Source: an uncultured Neomegalonema sp. (GTDB lineage: Bacteria > Pseudomonadota > Alphaproteobacteria > Rhodobacterales > Rhodobacteraceae). Taken from it: DNA of 11,258 nucleotides. The notes under the pieces were generated by a model that worked only from the letters and a program-made list of their open reading frames with translations, searched no databases and was not told where the DNA came from. The position numbers were made by a program, and so were the translations under genes. Below are positions 1-6,349 of this stretch, one piece after another. Location: NCBI GenBank assembly GCA_937944035.1, contig CALDZQ010000263.1:1-11258 (forward strand), read 5' to 3'. The number at the start of each line of letters is the position of its first letter. Positions within the stretch are counted from its first letter, which is position 1.

Positions 1-438
1 GGCTTCCGCCACTACGGCCATGACATCACCGATGAGGACCACGTCAGCGAGGCGGGGCTTGGATTTGCGGTAAAGACCGAAAAGACGCCCTCGAAATTCG
101 GCGATTTCTTCGGGCGCGAAGCGGTGTTGCGCAAGAAGCAGACGGGCCTGTCAAAGCGCATGATGCAATTCCAACTCACCGATGCGCAGCCGCTGCTCTA
201 TCACAACGAGCCGATCCTGCGCGATGGCAAGATCGTCGGCTTCCTGACCAGTGGCAATTACGGCCACCACCTCGGCGCGGCCATCGGTCTGGGCTATGTG
301 CCCTGCACGGAGGTTGGCGAGAAAGCGGCGGATATGCTGGGTTCGGACTACCAGATCGAAGTGGCCGGAACCCGTATCAACGCGATTGCCAGCCTCAAAC
401 CGCTCTATGATCCGAAAAGCGAGCGGGTGAAAGTCTGA
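1..438 (+). CDS. FAD-dependent dimethylglycine/sarcosine dehydrogenase-like protein, C-terminal part (GcvT-like domain)
   Basis: The frame is open from base 1 to a TGA at 436-438, giving the last 145 residues of a gene that begins outside the window. The visible part matches the C-terminal aminomethyltransferase (GcvT/GCV_T) half of FAD-dependent dimethylglycine or sarcosine dehydrogenases. Family-typical stretches are GHDITDEDHVSEAGLGFAVK, FFGREAV, PLLYHNEPI, IVGFLTSGNYGHHLGAAIGLGY and a terminal ASLKPLYDP. In this family the N-terminal FAD domain oxidises an N-methyl group and the C-terminal domain passes the one-carbon unit to tetrahydrofolate, probably in the cytoplasm. The FAD domain is not visible, so substrate (dimethylglycine, sarcosine or another N-methyl compound) cannot be assigned. 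An internal GTG at 124 is not the real start because homology continues upstream to base 1. Confidence 0.85.
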   Translation, partial: GFRHYGHDITDEDHVSEAGLGFAVKTEKTPSKFGDFFGREAVLRKKQTGLSKRMMQFQLTDAQPLLYHNEPILRDGKIVGFLTSGNYGHHLGAAIGLGYVPCTEVGEKAADMLGSDYQIEVAGTRINAIASLKPLYDPKSERVKV

Positions 439-450
439 CCGGACGCACAA

Positions 451-481
451 AACGCCACCGCCTGTGGGAGCCGGTGGCGTT
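451..481. terminator. Hairpin between convergent genes, candidate bidirectional terminator
   Basis: A perfect 10-bp inverted repeat (AACGCCACCG at 451-460, CGGTGGCGTT at 472-481) encloses an 11-nt loop. It lies 13 nt after the stop of the plus-strand flavoprotein gene and about 110 nt past the stop of the minus-strand fasciclin gene. Read on the minus strand the stem runs into TTTTGTG, a short U-run, so it is the better intrinsic terminator for the fasciclin transcript. In the plus direction the U-run is poor. Confidence 0.55.
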
Positions 482-590
482 CGCGTATCTCAGGGCATTG
501 TCACGGACGCCGCGCTGAAACACGTCACCATCATCGTGGTCAGCCGGTGATGGATTTTCAGCAAGGTGTTACTTCCTTGTCAAAGGGTGC

Positions 591-1715
591 TTAGTCCGCA
601 GGCAATAGCACGTTGTCGATTACGTGAATCACGCCGTTCGACTGCTGCACATCCGCAATCGTCACATACGAAACGCGGCCCTGCTCGTCACTGATCGCAA
701 TTTGACCGCCGACATTGCGCACCAACAACACGCCACCTGCAACTGTTCTGACAAGGTGAGCGCCACCGTCATCGGCAATCATCTGATTAATCGCATCACT
801 CATCGCATTGGCCGAAACCACGTGATAGGTGAGGATTTGCGACAGTTTCGCCTTGTTCTCAGGCTTCAACAGAGTTTCGACCGTGCCTGCCGGCAGTTTC
901 TCAAATGCCGCGTTTGTCGGCGCGAACACTGTGAACGGGCCGGGGCCGGACAGCGTATCGACAAGCCCGGCCGCTTTGACTGCCGCAACCAGCGTCGTGT
1001 GATCCGCAGAGTTCACGGCGTTCTCGACGATATTCTTGGTCGGGAACATCTCCGCGCCGCCAACCATCGGGTTACCACCCGATTTTGCCATCGTGTCACC
1101 CATATTCGGCAGCAGCACGGTATCGACCACATGGATGACGCCGTTCGACTGACGCACATCAGCGACTGTTACAGTCGCAACGCGACCGTTTTCGTCTTGC
1201 AGCGTGATCATGTCGCCCGCCATGCGCGCCAGCAGGGTTCCGCCGGAGACAGTCGGGACCGCATGAACACCGCCATCATCCGCAATCATCTTGCCAATGG
1301 CCGAGCTGAGGGCGTTGGTTCCGACGACGTGATAAGTCAGAACTTGCGTAAGCATGTCTTTGTTTTCAGGCTTCAGCAGGTTCTCGACCGTCCCGGCGGG
1401 CAATGCGTCAAAGGCCGCGTTCGTGGGCGCGAATACGGTAAACGGGCCAGGGCCGGACAGAGTCTCAACAAGACCGGCCGCTTTGACAGCCGCAACCAGC
1501 GTCGTGTGATCCGCCGAGTTCACGGCATTCTCAACGATGTTTTTCGAAGGATACATCGCCGCACCGCCAACCATCGGATTACCGCCGGTATCCAATGCGG
1601 ACACGACCGTCGATGCCGGATTGTATGTCTTTGCAGACATGCCGTCATTCATAGCACAACCCGTCATAAACAAGAGTGCGCTGCCTGCTGCGATGGTTTG
1701 GCGAGTAAGTGTCAT
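591..1715 (-). CDS. Fasciclin (FAS1) domain lipoprotein with two tandem FAS1 domains
   Basis: A 374-residue secreted protein. Residues 1-20 form a lipoprotein signal peptide with lipobox MTGC (Cys20), so it is probably anchored in the outer membrane facing the periplasm or cell surface. Two FAS1 domains follow (about residues 59-203 and 228-372), each preceded by a GGNPMVGGA linker. Each has the FAS1 landmarks FTVFAPTNAAF, LTYHVV and SNGVIHV-D-VLLP. FAS1 domains are small adhesion or ligand-binding modules; the ligand here is unknown. I start at the ATG at 1713-1715, not at a possible start at 1802, because GGAG lies 7 nt upstream and the signal peptide begins there. The upstream extension is charged and would spoil it. 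The gene is divergent from an ECF sigma/anti-sigma pair that probably controls it. The two domains are close copies of one another. Confidence 0.93.
   Translation of the reverse strand: MTLTRQTIAAGSALLFMTGCAMNDGMSAKTYNPASTVVSALDTGGNPMVGGAAMYPSKNIVENAVNSADHTTLVAAVKAAGLVETLSGPGPFTVFAPTNAAFDALPAGTVENLLKPENKDMLTQVLTYHVVGTNALSSAIGKMIADDGGVHAVPTVSGGTLLARMAGDMITLQDENGRVATVTVADVRQSNGVIHVVDTVLLPNMGDTMAKSGGNPMVGGAEMFPTKNIVENAVNSADHTTLVAAVKAAGLVDTLSGPGPFTVFAPTNAAFEKLPAGTVETLLKPENKAKLSQILTYHVVSANAMSDAINQMIADDGGAHLVRTVAGGVLLVRNVGGQIAISDEQGRVSYVTIADVQQSNGVIHVIDNVLLPAD
600..1079 (-). repeat. Second copy of tandem FAS1 direct repeat
   Basis: This 480-bp segment encodes residues 213-372, an offset of 169 residues from the first copy with no insertion or deletion between them. 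The nine-residue spacer (NMGDTMAKS) separates the copies. The absence of gaps points to a duplication within the gene rather than fusion of unrelated FAS1 genes. Confidence 0.85.
1107..1586 (-). repeat. First copy of tandem FAS1 direct repeat
   Basis: This 480-bp segment encodes residues 44-203 of the fasciclin lipoprotein. Aligned without gaps to the second copy, 123 of 160 residues are identical by my hand count (about 77%). The first 60 residues differ at only six or so positions, while the C-terminal halves differ much more. Confidence 0.85.
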
Positions 1716-1722
1716 ATTGTTG

Positions 1723-1726
1723 CTCC
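1723..1726 (-). promoter_or_regulatory. Ribosome binding site of the fasciclin gene
   Basis: On the minus strand GGAG lies 7 nt upstream of the ATG at 1713-1715. It decides the start codon in favour of the form whose N-terminus is a clean lipoprotein signal peptide. Confidence 0.6.
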
Positions 1727-1742
1727 AAAAGGATTTCCTGTG

Positions 1743-1761
1743 ACGCGGTCTTACACCGCGT
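1743..1761. repeat. 7-bp inverted repeat in the fasciclin promoter/leader
   Basis: ACGCGGT (1743-1749) and ACCGCGT (1755-1761) form a perfect inverted repeat around CTTAC. It lies 28-46 nt upstream of the fasciclin start codon and overlaps the proposed -10 element. It could be an operator half-site pair or a hairpin near the 5' end of the mRNA; the sequence does not decide. Confidence 0.45.
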
Positions 1762-1780
1762 TCACAGATGATGACGTTCC
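1753..1780 (-). promoter_or_regulatory. Candidate ECF-type promoter for the fasciclin gene
   Basis: On the minus strand GGAAC (1780-1776) is followed after 17 nt by CGGTGT (1758-1753). GGAAC is the common -35 element of ECF sigma factors, and the spacing fits a CG-starting -10. The start of transcription would fall roughly 30-35 nt upstream of the fasciclin ATG. This is a pattern match only. The neighbouring ECF sigma gene makes it plausible. Confidence 0.4.
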
Positions 1781-1810
1781 AGAGAGCAAAATGTTTCATC
1801 ACCTGTTAAA

Positions 1811-1829
1811 GGAACTTAACAAATGTTAA
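1811..1829. promoter_or_regulatory. GGAACTT next to a TTAAC/GTTAA palindrome upstream of the sigma gene
   Basis: Plus-strand GGAACTT starts at 1811 and overlaps the inverted repeat TTAAC-AAAT-GTTAA (1816-1829); another GTTAA lies at 1805-1809. GGAAC could be an ECF -35 for autoregulation of the sigma gene (start codon 71 nt further on). However, no convincing CGTT-like -10 occurs 16-17 nt downstream, so I rate this low. Confidence 0.25.
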
Positions 1830-1886
1830 TGCTTTGCGATGAGGGGCGTTCGATCCTATGGTTGGTCAACACCGAAGAGAACGCCC

Positions 1887-2432
1887 ATGATCGATCCTGT
1901 GAGAGTGAAGCAATTAATCCTCGCGACAGCGGGACGGGACGAGTCCGCGTTTCAGGCGCTGTACGATCTGACATCCCCGAAACTATTCGCAGTGGCCTTG
2001 CGTATCTGTCGTGAACCAACGCTGGCGGAAGACGTGTTGCAAGAGACTTTTGTGGCGATCTGGCGCGGTGCGGGTACGTTTGATGCGAAGCGGGGCAGTC
2101 CATTGGGATGGCTCACGGTTATTGCGCGCAATCGGGCGCTGGATGCCATGCGTAAGGGCAAGAGGACCGATCAACCGATCGAAGAGAACGAGATCGATAC
2201 GCTGACCCATATACAAAACATCAATGCCGCGCGCGCAGACTACGCCGATCTGGACGCATTGGCTCATTGTCTGGAGCGGCTGGACGAGAAGCAAAAGAGT
2301 GCGGTGTTGCTAGCCTATTACGAGGGCAGAACGCGCGAGGAGTTGTCCGCCCGTTTTGATGCGCCGGTTAACACGATCAAAACATGGCTGCGGCGCGGCT
2401 TGACGAAATTGCGTATGTGTCTGGAGGAATAG
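1887..2432 (+). CDS. ECF-type RNA polymerase sigma factor (SigK/RskA-associated type)
   Basis: A 181-residue sigma-70 family protein of ECF size. Region 2 spans about residues 20-90, with the core-binding and -10 recognition stretch AEDVLQETFVAIWRGAGTFD and GWLTVIARNRALDAMRK. Region 4 spans about 125-178, with YYEGRTREELSARFDAPVNTIKTWLRRGL as the -35-binding helix-turn-helix. There is no region 1.1 or 3. The start at ATG 1887 is chosen because GAAGAGA lies just upstream and the protein then aligns with usual ECF N-termini; a start at 1839 would add 16 atypical residues. The gene is followed 6 nt later by a RskA-type anti-sigma gene whose Shine-Dalgarno lies inside this gene's last codons. The divergent neighbour is a fasciclin lipoprotein, a probable target. 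Expect membrane-signal-dependent release from the anti-sigma factor. Confidence 0.93.
   Translation: MIDPVRVKQLILATAGRDESAFQALYDLTSPKLFAVALRICREPTLAEDVLQETFVAIWRGAGTFDAKRGSPLGWLTVIARNRALDAMRKGKRTDQPIEENEIDTLTHIQNINAARADYADLDALAHCLERLDEKQKSAVLLAYYEGRTREELSARFDAPVNTIKTWLRRGLTKLRMCLEE
2423..2428 (+). promoter_or_regulatory. Shine-Dalgarno of the anti-sigma gene inside the sigma gene
   Basis: GGAGGA occupies the last sense codons of the sigma gene, 10 nt before the anti-sigma ATG at 2439. This implies coupled translation and balanced production of the sigma/anti-sigma pair. Confidence 0.6.
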
Positions 2433-2438
2433 GCGTTT

Positions 2439-3113
2439 ATGGCGGATGACGATCAGATGCCCGGAGAAAGTGAGCTTGATGCCGCGGAGCGCGCGCTCGG
2501 CACACTTTCGCGTGGCAATGATCGCGGGGCCGAAGCGGCGCAGACCCGCATCTGGGACCGGATACTGTCCCCGCTCGCCCTCGCCCTGCCCGATGCCGCC
2601 GTGCCGCGCGGGATATTCGACCGCGTGATGCGGCAAATCTCGGACGAGGGCAATGCCGCGCGGGCGGATCGGGCCGAGCGTGGTGAGAAACGCGCGCGGA
2701 GGCTGGCCGGATTATCGCTGGCAATGGCGACCGCTCTGGGACTTGCGCTGGTGGTGCAAAAGCCCGGCGTGCCGTTCGGGGATGAGGAAAATTCGCGCTA
2801 CGTCGCGGTTGTGACGCCGGAAGGAACCGGACAGGCTTTGGTTGTTGCGATTGATCTTGAAACCGGCCAAGCGCTGGTGCGGGCTGTCGGTATCGAAGCG
2901 CCAAGCGGACGCAGTCTGCAACTGTGGTCAATCGAGGGGGATGCCGCGCCGCGTTCGCTGGGTCTGATTGATACGAACAAACCCGTGCGCCGGGCGATGG
3001 AAGCACAACCGGGCGCATTGATTGCAGTCAGCTCTGAACCGCCCGGCGGATCACCAACCGGCCTGCCGACCGGCCCCGTTCTTTATACCGGACCGCTTGT
3101 CGCTCTTGAGTGA
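2439..3113 (+). CDS. Anti-sigma factor, RskA family (membrane-bound, no zinc motif)
   Basis: A 224-residue protein with a cytoplasmic N-terminal sigma-binding segment (about residues 11-67, LDAAERALGTL then IWDRILSPLALALPDAAVPRG). One membrane segment follows (about 88-107, after the basic RGEKRARR), then a periplasmic RskA domain (about 118-224). The C-terminal domain shows the family phrases LQLWSIEGDAAPRSLGLI and AVSSEPPGGSPTGLPTGPVL. The N-terminus lacks the HxxxCxxC motif of ZAS-type anti-sigma factors, as is usual for RskA. The family holds its cognate ECF sigma factor at the membrane and is cut by regulated intramembrane proteolysis on an envelope signal. The signal here is unknown. 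It is co-transcribed with the sigma gene (6-nt gap) and ends the operon before a palindromic element. Confidence 0.92.
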   Translation: MADDDQMPGESELDAAERALGTLSRGNDRGAEAAQTRIWDRILSPLALALPDAAVPRGIFDRVMRQISDEGNAARADRAERGEKRARRLAGLSLAMATALGLALVVQKPGVPFGDEENSRYVAVVTPEGTGQALVVAIDLETGQALVRAVGIEAPSGRSLQLWSIEGDAAPRSLGLIDTNKPVRRAMEAQPGALIAVSSEPPGGSPTGLPTGPVLYTGPLVALE

Positions 3114-3186
3114 CAACCCGCTTGCATTCCCCAGGAACAACACGCCATCGTAAGCTAAATTGCGACAAAATGTACGCACACGTATT

Positions 3187-3230
3187 TTAGAGCATCCTGA
3201 ACCATATAAGGATCGTTCAGGATGCTCTAA
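3187..3230. repeat. 16-bp perfect palindrome (first half of composite element)
   Basis: TTAGAGCATCCTGAAC (3187-3202) is repeated as an exact reverse complement at 3215-3230, around a 12-nt loop. It lies between convergent genes and could fold as a strong hairpin in either transcript. Neither side has a proper U-run, so it is not a textbook terminator. The arms resemble the AGAGCAT-type dispersed palindromes I recall from intergenic regions of alphaproteobacteria. Confidence 0.75.
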
Positions 3231-3244
3231 CTTCTTGTTTCAGC

Positions 3245-3288
3245 GCGTTTTCCGAGTCGGGCAATGAACCCATTGCCCTTGAAAACGC
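3245..3288. repeat. Nested double stem (second half of composite element)
   Basis: Outer arms GCGTTTTC (3245-3252) and GAAAACGC (3281-3288) enclose inner arms GGGCAATG (3259-3266) and CATTGCCC (3271-3278) with a 4-nt loop. The inner and outer stems are perfect, with 6 and 2 unpaired bases between them. It sits 14 nt from the first palindrome and 17 nt from the stop of the OmpA-like gene, so it may stabilise or terminate that minus-strand transcript. Confidence 0.7.
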
Positions 3289-3305
3289 TATAACTCTCAG
3301 GCGGT

Positions 3306-4898
3306 TTACCGGACCTTGATCTCGACGCGGCGGTTGAGCGCCTCGATCACGCCATCACCGCCATTTCTAACCGCTTCGATCTCGCCGACCGGCATAATTT
3401 CAAAATTGACCGTGCGGTCGGTCTTATTCTGGATGTATTGGCGGACCGCATTGGCACGGCGCATCGCGAGAAGCTGGTTATAACGCGAGTCGCCCGCTGA
3501 ATCGGTGAAGCCCATCAACGACACGGTCTGACGATCCTCAAGGATCAGCTTTTCGACGGTGTCGATCAGAACATCCTCGCCCTCCGGCGTGATTTGATCG
3601 CTGTCAAAGCCGAAAAACACCGAATAATCGCTGCTGCCGCTTTGACGGGCCTCGACCAGAGCCGACATCACGTCGCCCGACACATTGGTCAAAGCAATCT
3701 GAGAACCGGGAGAGCGCGCGTAGACGGCGCTGTCCGCGTAGACCGGGCTTTGCGGAATGGCCGCAAAGCGGGGCATTTCCTCGGCGTCGTAGATCGGCCG
3801 CATCGAGGATTGGAACTCTGACGTACCCAGATCAACCATCGGTATCGAGCCTTCAACAACGGCATATTGACCGCCGATATTCTCCTGAACAGGCGCGTAT
3901 TGCCCGTTCATCGGACCCGTCATTGGAACAGTCTCGATCACGCCCTGCATTTGGGATTGAGGATCGAATTGGGATTGCGGTTCGGATTCCGGCAGGAAAA
4001 ACGGTGCAGGGACCAGATTGATCGGGCCAAGATCCACCGGCTCGAAGGATTCGTCCGTGCGGAAAGACGCGGCCTGCGGCGACGCATAACTCTGTGGAAC
4101 GAAAGGCTCCGGCATGGCGGGCACGGTTTCGCGCGGCAAATAGGTCTGCTGCGGGGCTTCCATATACGCGCGCGATGCCTCGGCCCGCATCGGCTCGGTC
4201 TCGATTGTCCGTGTGCGGGCAAGTGCCTGACGATGCTGAATCGGCTGCTGCTGCTGGTATCCGGCGTAGTCCTGAGCGCTGATGACTTCAACAGCCGTGC
4301 CGCCCGCCTGATAGGTTTGCGACGGGGTCTCGCCGTTGACAACGATCTGCTGAGCCTCGGTAACACTGGCGATGCGTGTTCCGACGCCGACATTTTCAAG
4401 CTCTGCTATCGCCTGAAACGCGTTGTTCCGGCAGGCTTCAGCGATTGCGGGATCGCCCGCTTGCGCCTCAAGAAGCCAGCAATCATAGGCGGCCTGCGCA
4501 CGGGCAGCGAGATCGGGAGCGTTGATCCGCATCCCGCTCATCAGCGCGCCCTGGAGGCGGTTGCGGATGTTGCCAAGCTCAGGATCGACATGGCCCGCCA
4601 CTTGCCCCGGATCGGCCAGCTTGCCTTCAACGGCCATGATTGCGCGCAGGGAATAGAAATCCGAGCGGTCGTAATCGCCGCGATCATAGGCGTTGGTGGC
4701 AAGCTCCAGATAGCGCTGACGCAGGGATTGCGCGAAGGCGCGCTCCTCACTGAGGCGAACGAAGGTCGGTTCTGCTTTCATAAAGCCCGCAACCCCGATA
4801 GGGGCGGCGCAGCCCGCGAAAGTGGCCATGAGGGCCAGTGATGCGACCATCCGTGTGGATGTTTTAACTTGAAACATCTTTGTCTGATTATCGGACAT
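3306..4898 (-). CDS. OmpA-family lipoprotein with long Gln/Pro-rich linker
   Basis: A 530-residue lipoprotein. Residues 1-30 are a signal peptide with lipobox FAGC (Cys30). An alpha-helical domain (about 45-170) has YLELATNAYDRGDYDRSDFYSLRAI and two cysteines (140, 156) that could form a disulfide. A low-complexity linker (about 180-400) is rich in Gln, Pro, Glu and Tyr. The OmpA C-terminal peptidoglycan-binding domain (about 425-530) has FFGFDSDQITPEGEDVL, GFTDSAG (Asp466), RRANAVRQYI (Arg481) and NRRVEIKV. Asp and Arg are the family's diaminopimelate contacts. It probably tethers the outer membrane to peptidoglycan across the periplasm. The ATG at 4896-4898 is preceded by AGGAAGAGAG; the later Met8 has no ribosome site. 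It is divergent from an MFS transporter gene, with 114 nt between. Confidence 0.9.
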   Translation of the reverse strand: MSDNQTKMFQVKTSTRMVASLALMATFAGCAAPIGVAGFMKAEPTFVRLSEERAFAQSLRQRYLELATNAYDRGDYDRSDFYSLRAIMAVEGKLADPGQVAGHVDPELGNIRNRLQGALMSGMRINAPDLAARAQAAYDCWLLEAQAGDPAIAEACRNNAFQAIAELENVGVGTRIASVTEAQQIVVNGETPSQTYQAGGTAVEVISAQDYAGYQQQQPIQHRQALARTRTIETEPMRAEASRAYMEAPQQTYLPRETVPAMPEPFVPQSYASPQAASFRTDESFEPVDLGPINLVPAPFFLPESEPQSQFDPQSQMQGVIETVPMTGPMNGQYAPVQENIGGQYAVVEGSIPMVDLGTSEFQSSMRPIYDAEEMPRFAAIPQSPVYADSAVYARSPGSQIALTNVSGDVMSALVEARQSGSSDYSVFFGFDSDQITPEGEDVLIDTVEKLILEDRQTVSLMGFTDSAGDSRYNQLLAMRRANAVRQYIQNKTDRTVNFEIMPVGEIEAVRNGGDGVIEALNRRVEIKVR

Positions 4899-5012
4899 TT
4901 TTGGCTCTCTTCCTGTTGCTGACCCCGGCCAAAGGCCATTTCTGTAAGGATGAGGAGCAAGGGCAGTGCCAGAATCCTTTCGTTTCAGCGAATGGTGGCT
5001 TATCGAGAGCGG

Positions 5013-6299
5013 ATGAGCGATGTGAAACTGATGAAAAGCCGCAGATTTGCGCCTCTGTTCTGGGTGCAGGCGCTGGGCGCATTTAACGATCAGGTCTTTA
5101 AAACCGGGTTTTTGGTGCTGTTAACATTTCAACTGGCCGATACGCTGGGACTGAACGCCTCGCTGCATAATTCGATTGCCGGGGCGCTGTTCATTATCCC
5201 GTTCGCGCTGATCTCTCCCACGGCCGGGCAGCTGGCCGACGGGGTTGATAAAGCGAAAATGATGCGTGTTATCAAGGCACTGGAAATTGTGCTGATGGTC
5301 GCGGGCGCGGTGGCGTTTCATCGGCAGGAGCTTTGGCTGCTCTATACACTCCTGTTCCTGATGGGCGCGCAATCAGCGTTGTTCGCGCCGATCAAATACG
5401 GGATTCTGCCGCAATACCTGCGCCCGGACGAGTTGGTACGCGGGAACGGGATCATTCAGGCGGCGACGTTTCTGGCGATATTGCTGGGGCAGATCGCCGG
5501 GGCAAAGCTGGTGCTGACCGATCAGGGCGTGATGGCGATTTCGGTGACGGTGATCGCGGTGGCCGTGGCCGGATTTGCGGCAAGTTTATTATCGCCCGCC
5601 GCCCCACCGTGCGGCAAGCCCCCGCGTGTGGATTTTCTGCTGCCCCGCGCGATGTGGAACGTGGTGCGCGGCGGAATGCGGGAAAAGCGGGCCTTCAGCG
5701 CGATACTCGGGATCGCGTGGTTCTGGTTCGTGGGCGCGGTTTTCCTGACCTTGCTGCCGCCTTTCGCACGCGAGGCTCTGGGCGGAAACGAGGATGTGTT
5801 CATCCTGCTGCTCGCGACTTTTTCTATCGGTGTCGGGATCGGTGCGATGCTCTGCGCACGGATATTCGGGACCGGCGCGCGGATTTCGATGGCGGCATGG
5901 GGCGCGGGGGGAATCGCGGTTTTCTCCGGTTTGCTGTGGCTGGCGACGGCGGCCTATGGGATACCAGAAACGGCCGGAATCGGCGTGGGCCGATTTTTGA
6001 GTATGCCTGCGGCATGGGGAATTTTGCTGGGATTTCTGGGGCTGGCCGCATCGGCGGGCCTCTATCTCACGCCGCTGAACGTGGTGCTGCAAGTCAGCGC
6101 GCCGGAGAATGCGCGGGGGCGGTTTATCGCCTGCTCGAACGCCGTGGATGCGCTGGCAATGGCAGGCGCGGCGGTTTTGGCCGGACTGCTGGTCTCAAGC
6201 GGGATGAGTCAGGTCGGTGTTTATGGATTGGTCGGCGGGAGCGGGATTTTCGCTGCGGTTTGGGCCGGGCAGGCGGAGAGAAAACGCCCCGGATCATAA
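5013..6299 (+). CDS. MFS transporter, LplT-like (lysophospholipid transporter family)
   Basis: A 428-residue integral inner-membrane protein with about 12 hydrophobic segments. The N-terminal RRFAPLFWVQALGAFNDQVFKTG, the loop GQLADGVDKAKMMR (MFS motif A position) and GAQSALFAPIKYGILPQYL resemble LplT and the MFS part of Aas-like fusions. That family flips lysophospholipids across the inner membrane for re-acylation. In many bacteria the MFS part is fused or adjacent to an acyltransferase/acyl-ACP synthetase; here it stands alone and ends normally at TAA. The start is uncertain: ATG 5013 fits family N-termini, with GAGAG upstream but closely spaced. ATGs at 4992 and 4950 would add 7 or 21 polar residues. 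Substrate assignment rests on family resemblance only. Confidence 0.82.
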   Translation: MSDVKLMKSRRFAPLFWVQALGAFNDQVFKTGFLVLLTFQLADTLGLNASLHNSIAGALFIIPFALISPTAGQLADGVDKAKMMRVIKALEIVLMVAGAVAFHRQELWLLYTLLFLMGAQSALFAPIKYGILPQYLRPDELVRGNGIIQAATFLAILLGQIAGAKLVLTDQGVMAISVTVIAVAVAGFAASLLSPAAPPCGKPPRVDFLLPRAMWNVVRGGMREKRAFSAILGIAWFWFVGAVFLTLLPPFAREALGGNEDVFILLLATFSIGVGIGAMLCARIFGTGARISMAAWGAGGIAVFSGLLWLATAAYGIPETAGIGVGRFLSMPAAWGILLGFLGLAASAGLYLTPLNVVLQVSAPENARGRFIACSNAVDALAMAGAAVLAGLLVSSGMSQVGVYGLVGGSGIFAAVWAGQAERKRPGS

Positions 6300-6327
6300 A
6301 TCTATGACTCAGGACGCTTCCAAGTTA

Positions 6328-6340
6328 CGCTGTTACAGCG
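6328..6340 (+). terminator. Weak hairpin after the MFS gene
   Basis: CGCTG-TTA-CAGCG is a 5-bp stem with a 3-nt loop followed by ATTTT, 28 nt after the MFS stop and just before the convergent spondin gene's stop. The stem is short, so this is a weak candidate. Confidence 0.3.
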
Positions 6341-6349
6341 ATTTTCGCC

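Noticed and set aside
562..579. CAAGG/CCTTG inverted repeat near the fasciclin stop as a terminator
   Set aside because: The stem is only 5 bp with an 8-nt loop and no U-run. The 10-bp hairpin at 451-481 is far better.
624..1829. A 401-codon plus-strand open frame
   Set aside because: It lies antisense to the well-supported fasciclin gene, and its Arg/His-rich translation has no recognisable domain. It is a shadow of GC-rich codon use.
3867..4841. A 324-codon plus-strand open frame
   Set aside because: It is antisense to the OmpA-like lipoprotein gene, and the translation looks like noise.
4927..4937. GGCC-AAA-GGCC in the OmpA-like/MFS divergent gap as an operator
   Set aside because: The arms are 4 bp and each is itself palindromic, which is too weak to separate from chance in GC-rich DNA.
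5333..6307. A 324-codon open frame overlapping the MFS gene
   Set aside because: It is a shifted frame of the transporter gene with an Arg/Gly-rich, domain-free translation. The transporter frame has clear MFS homology.
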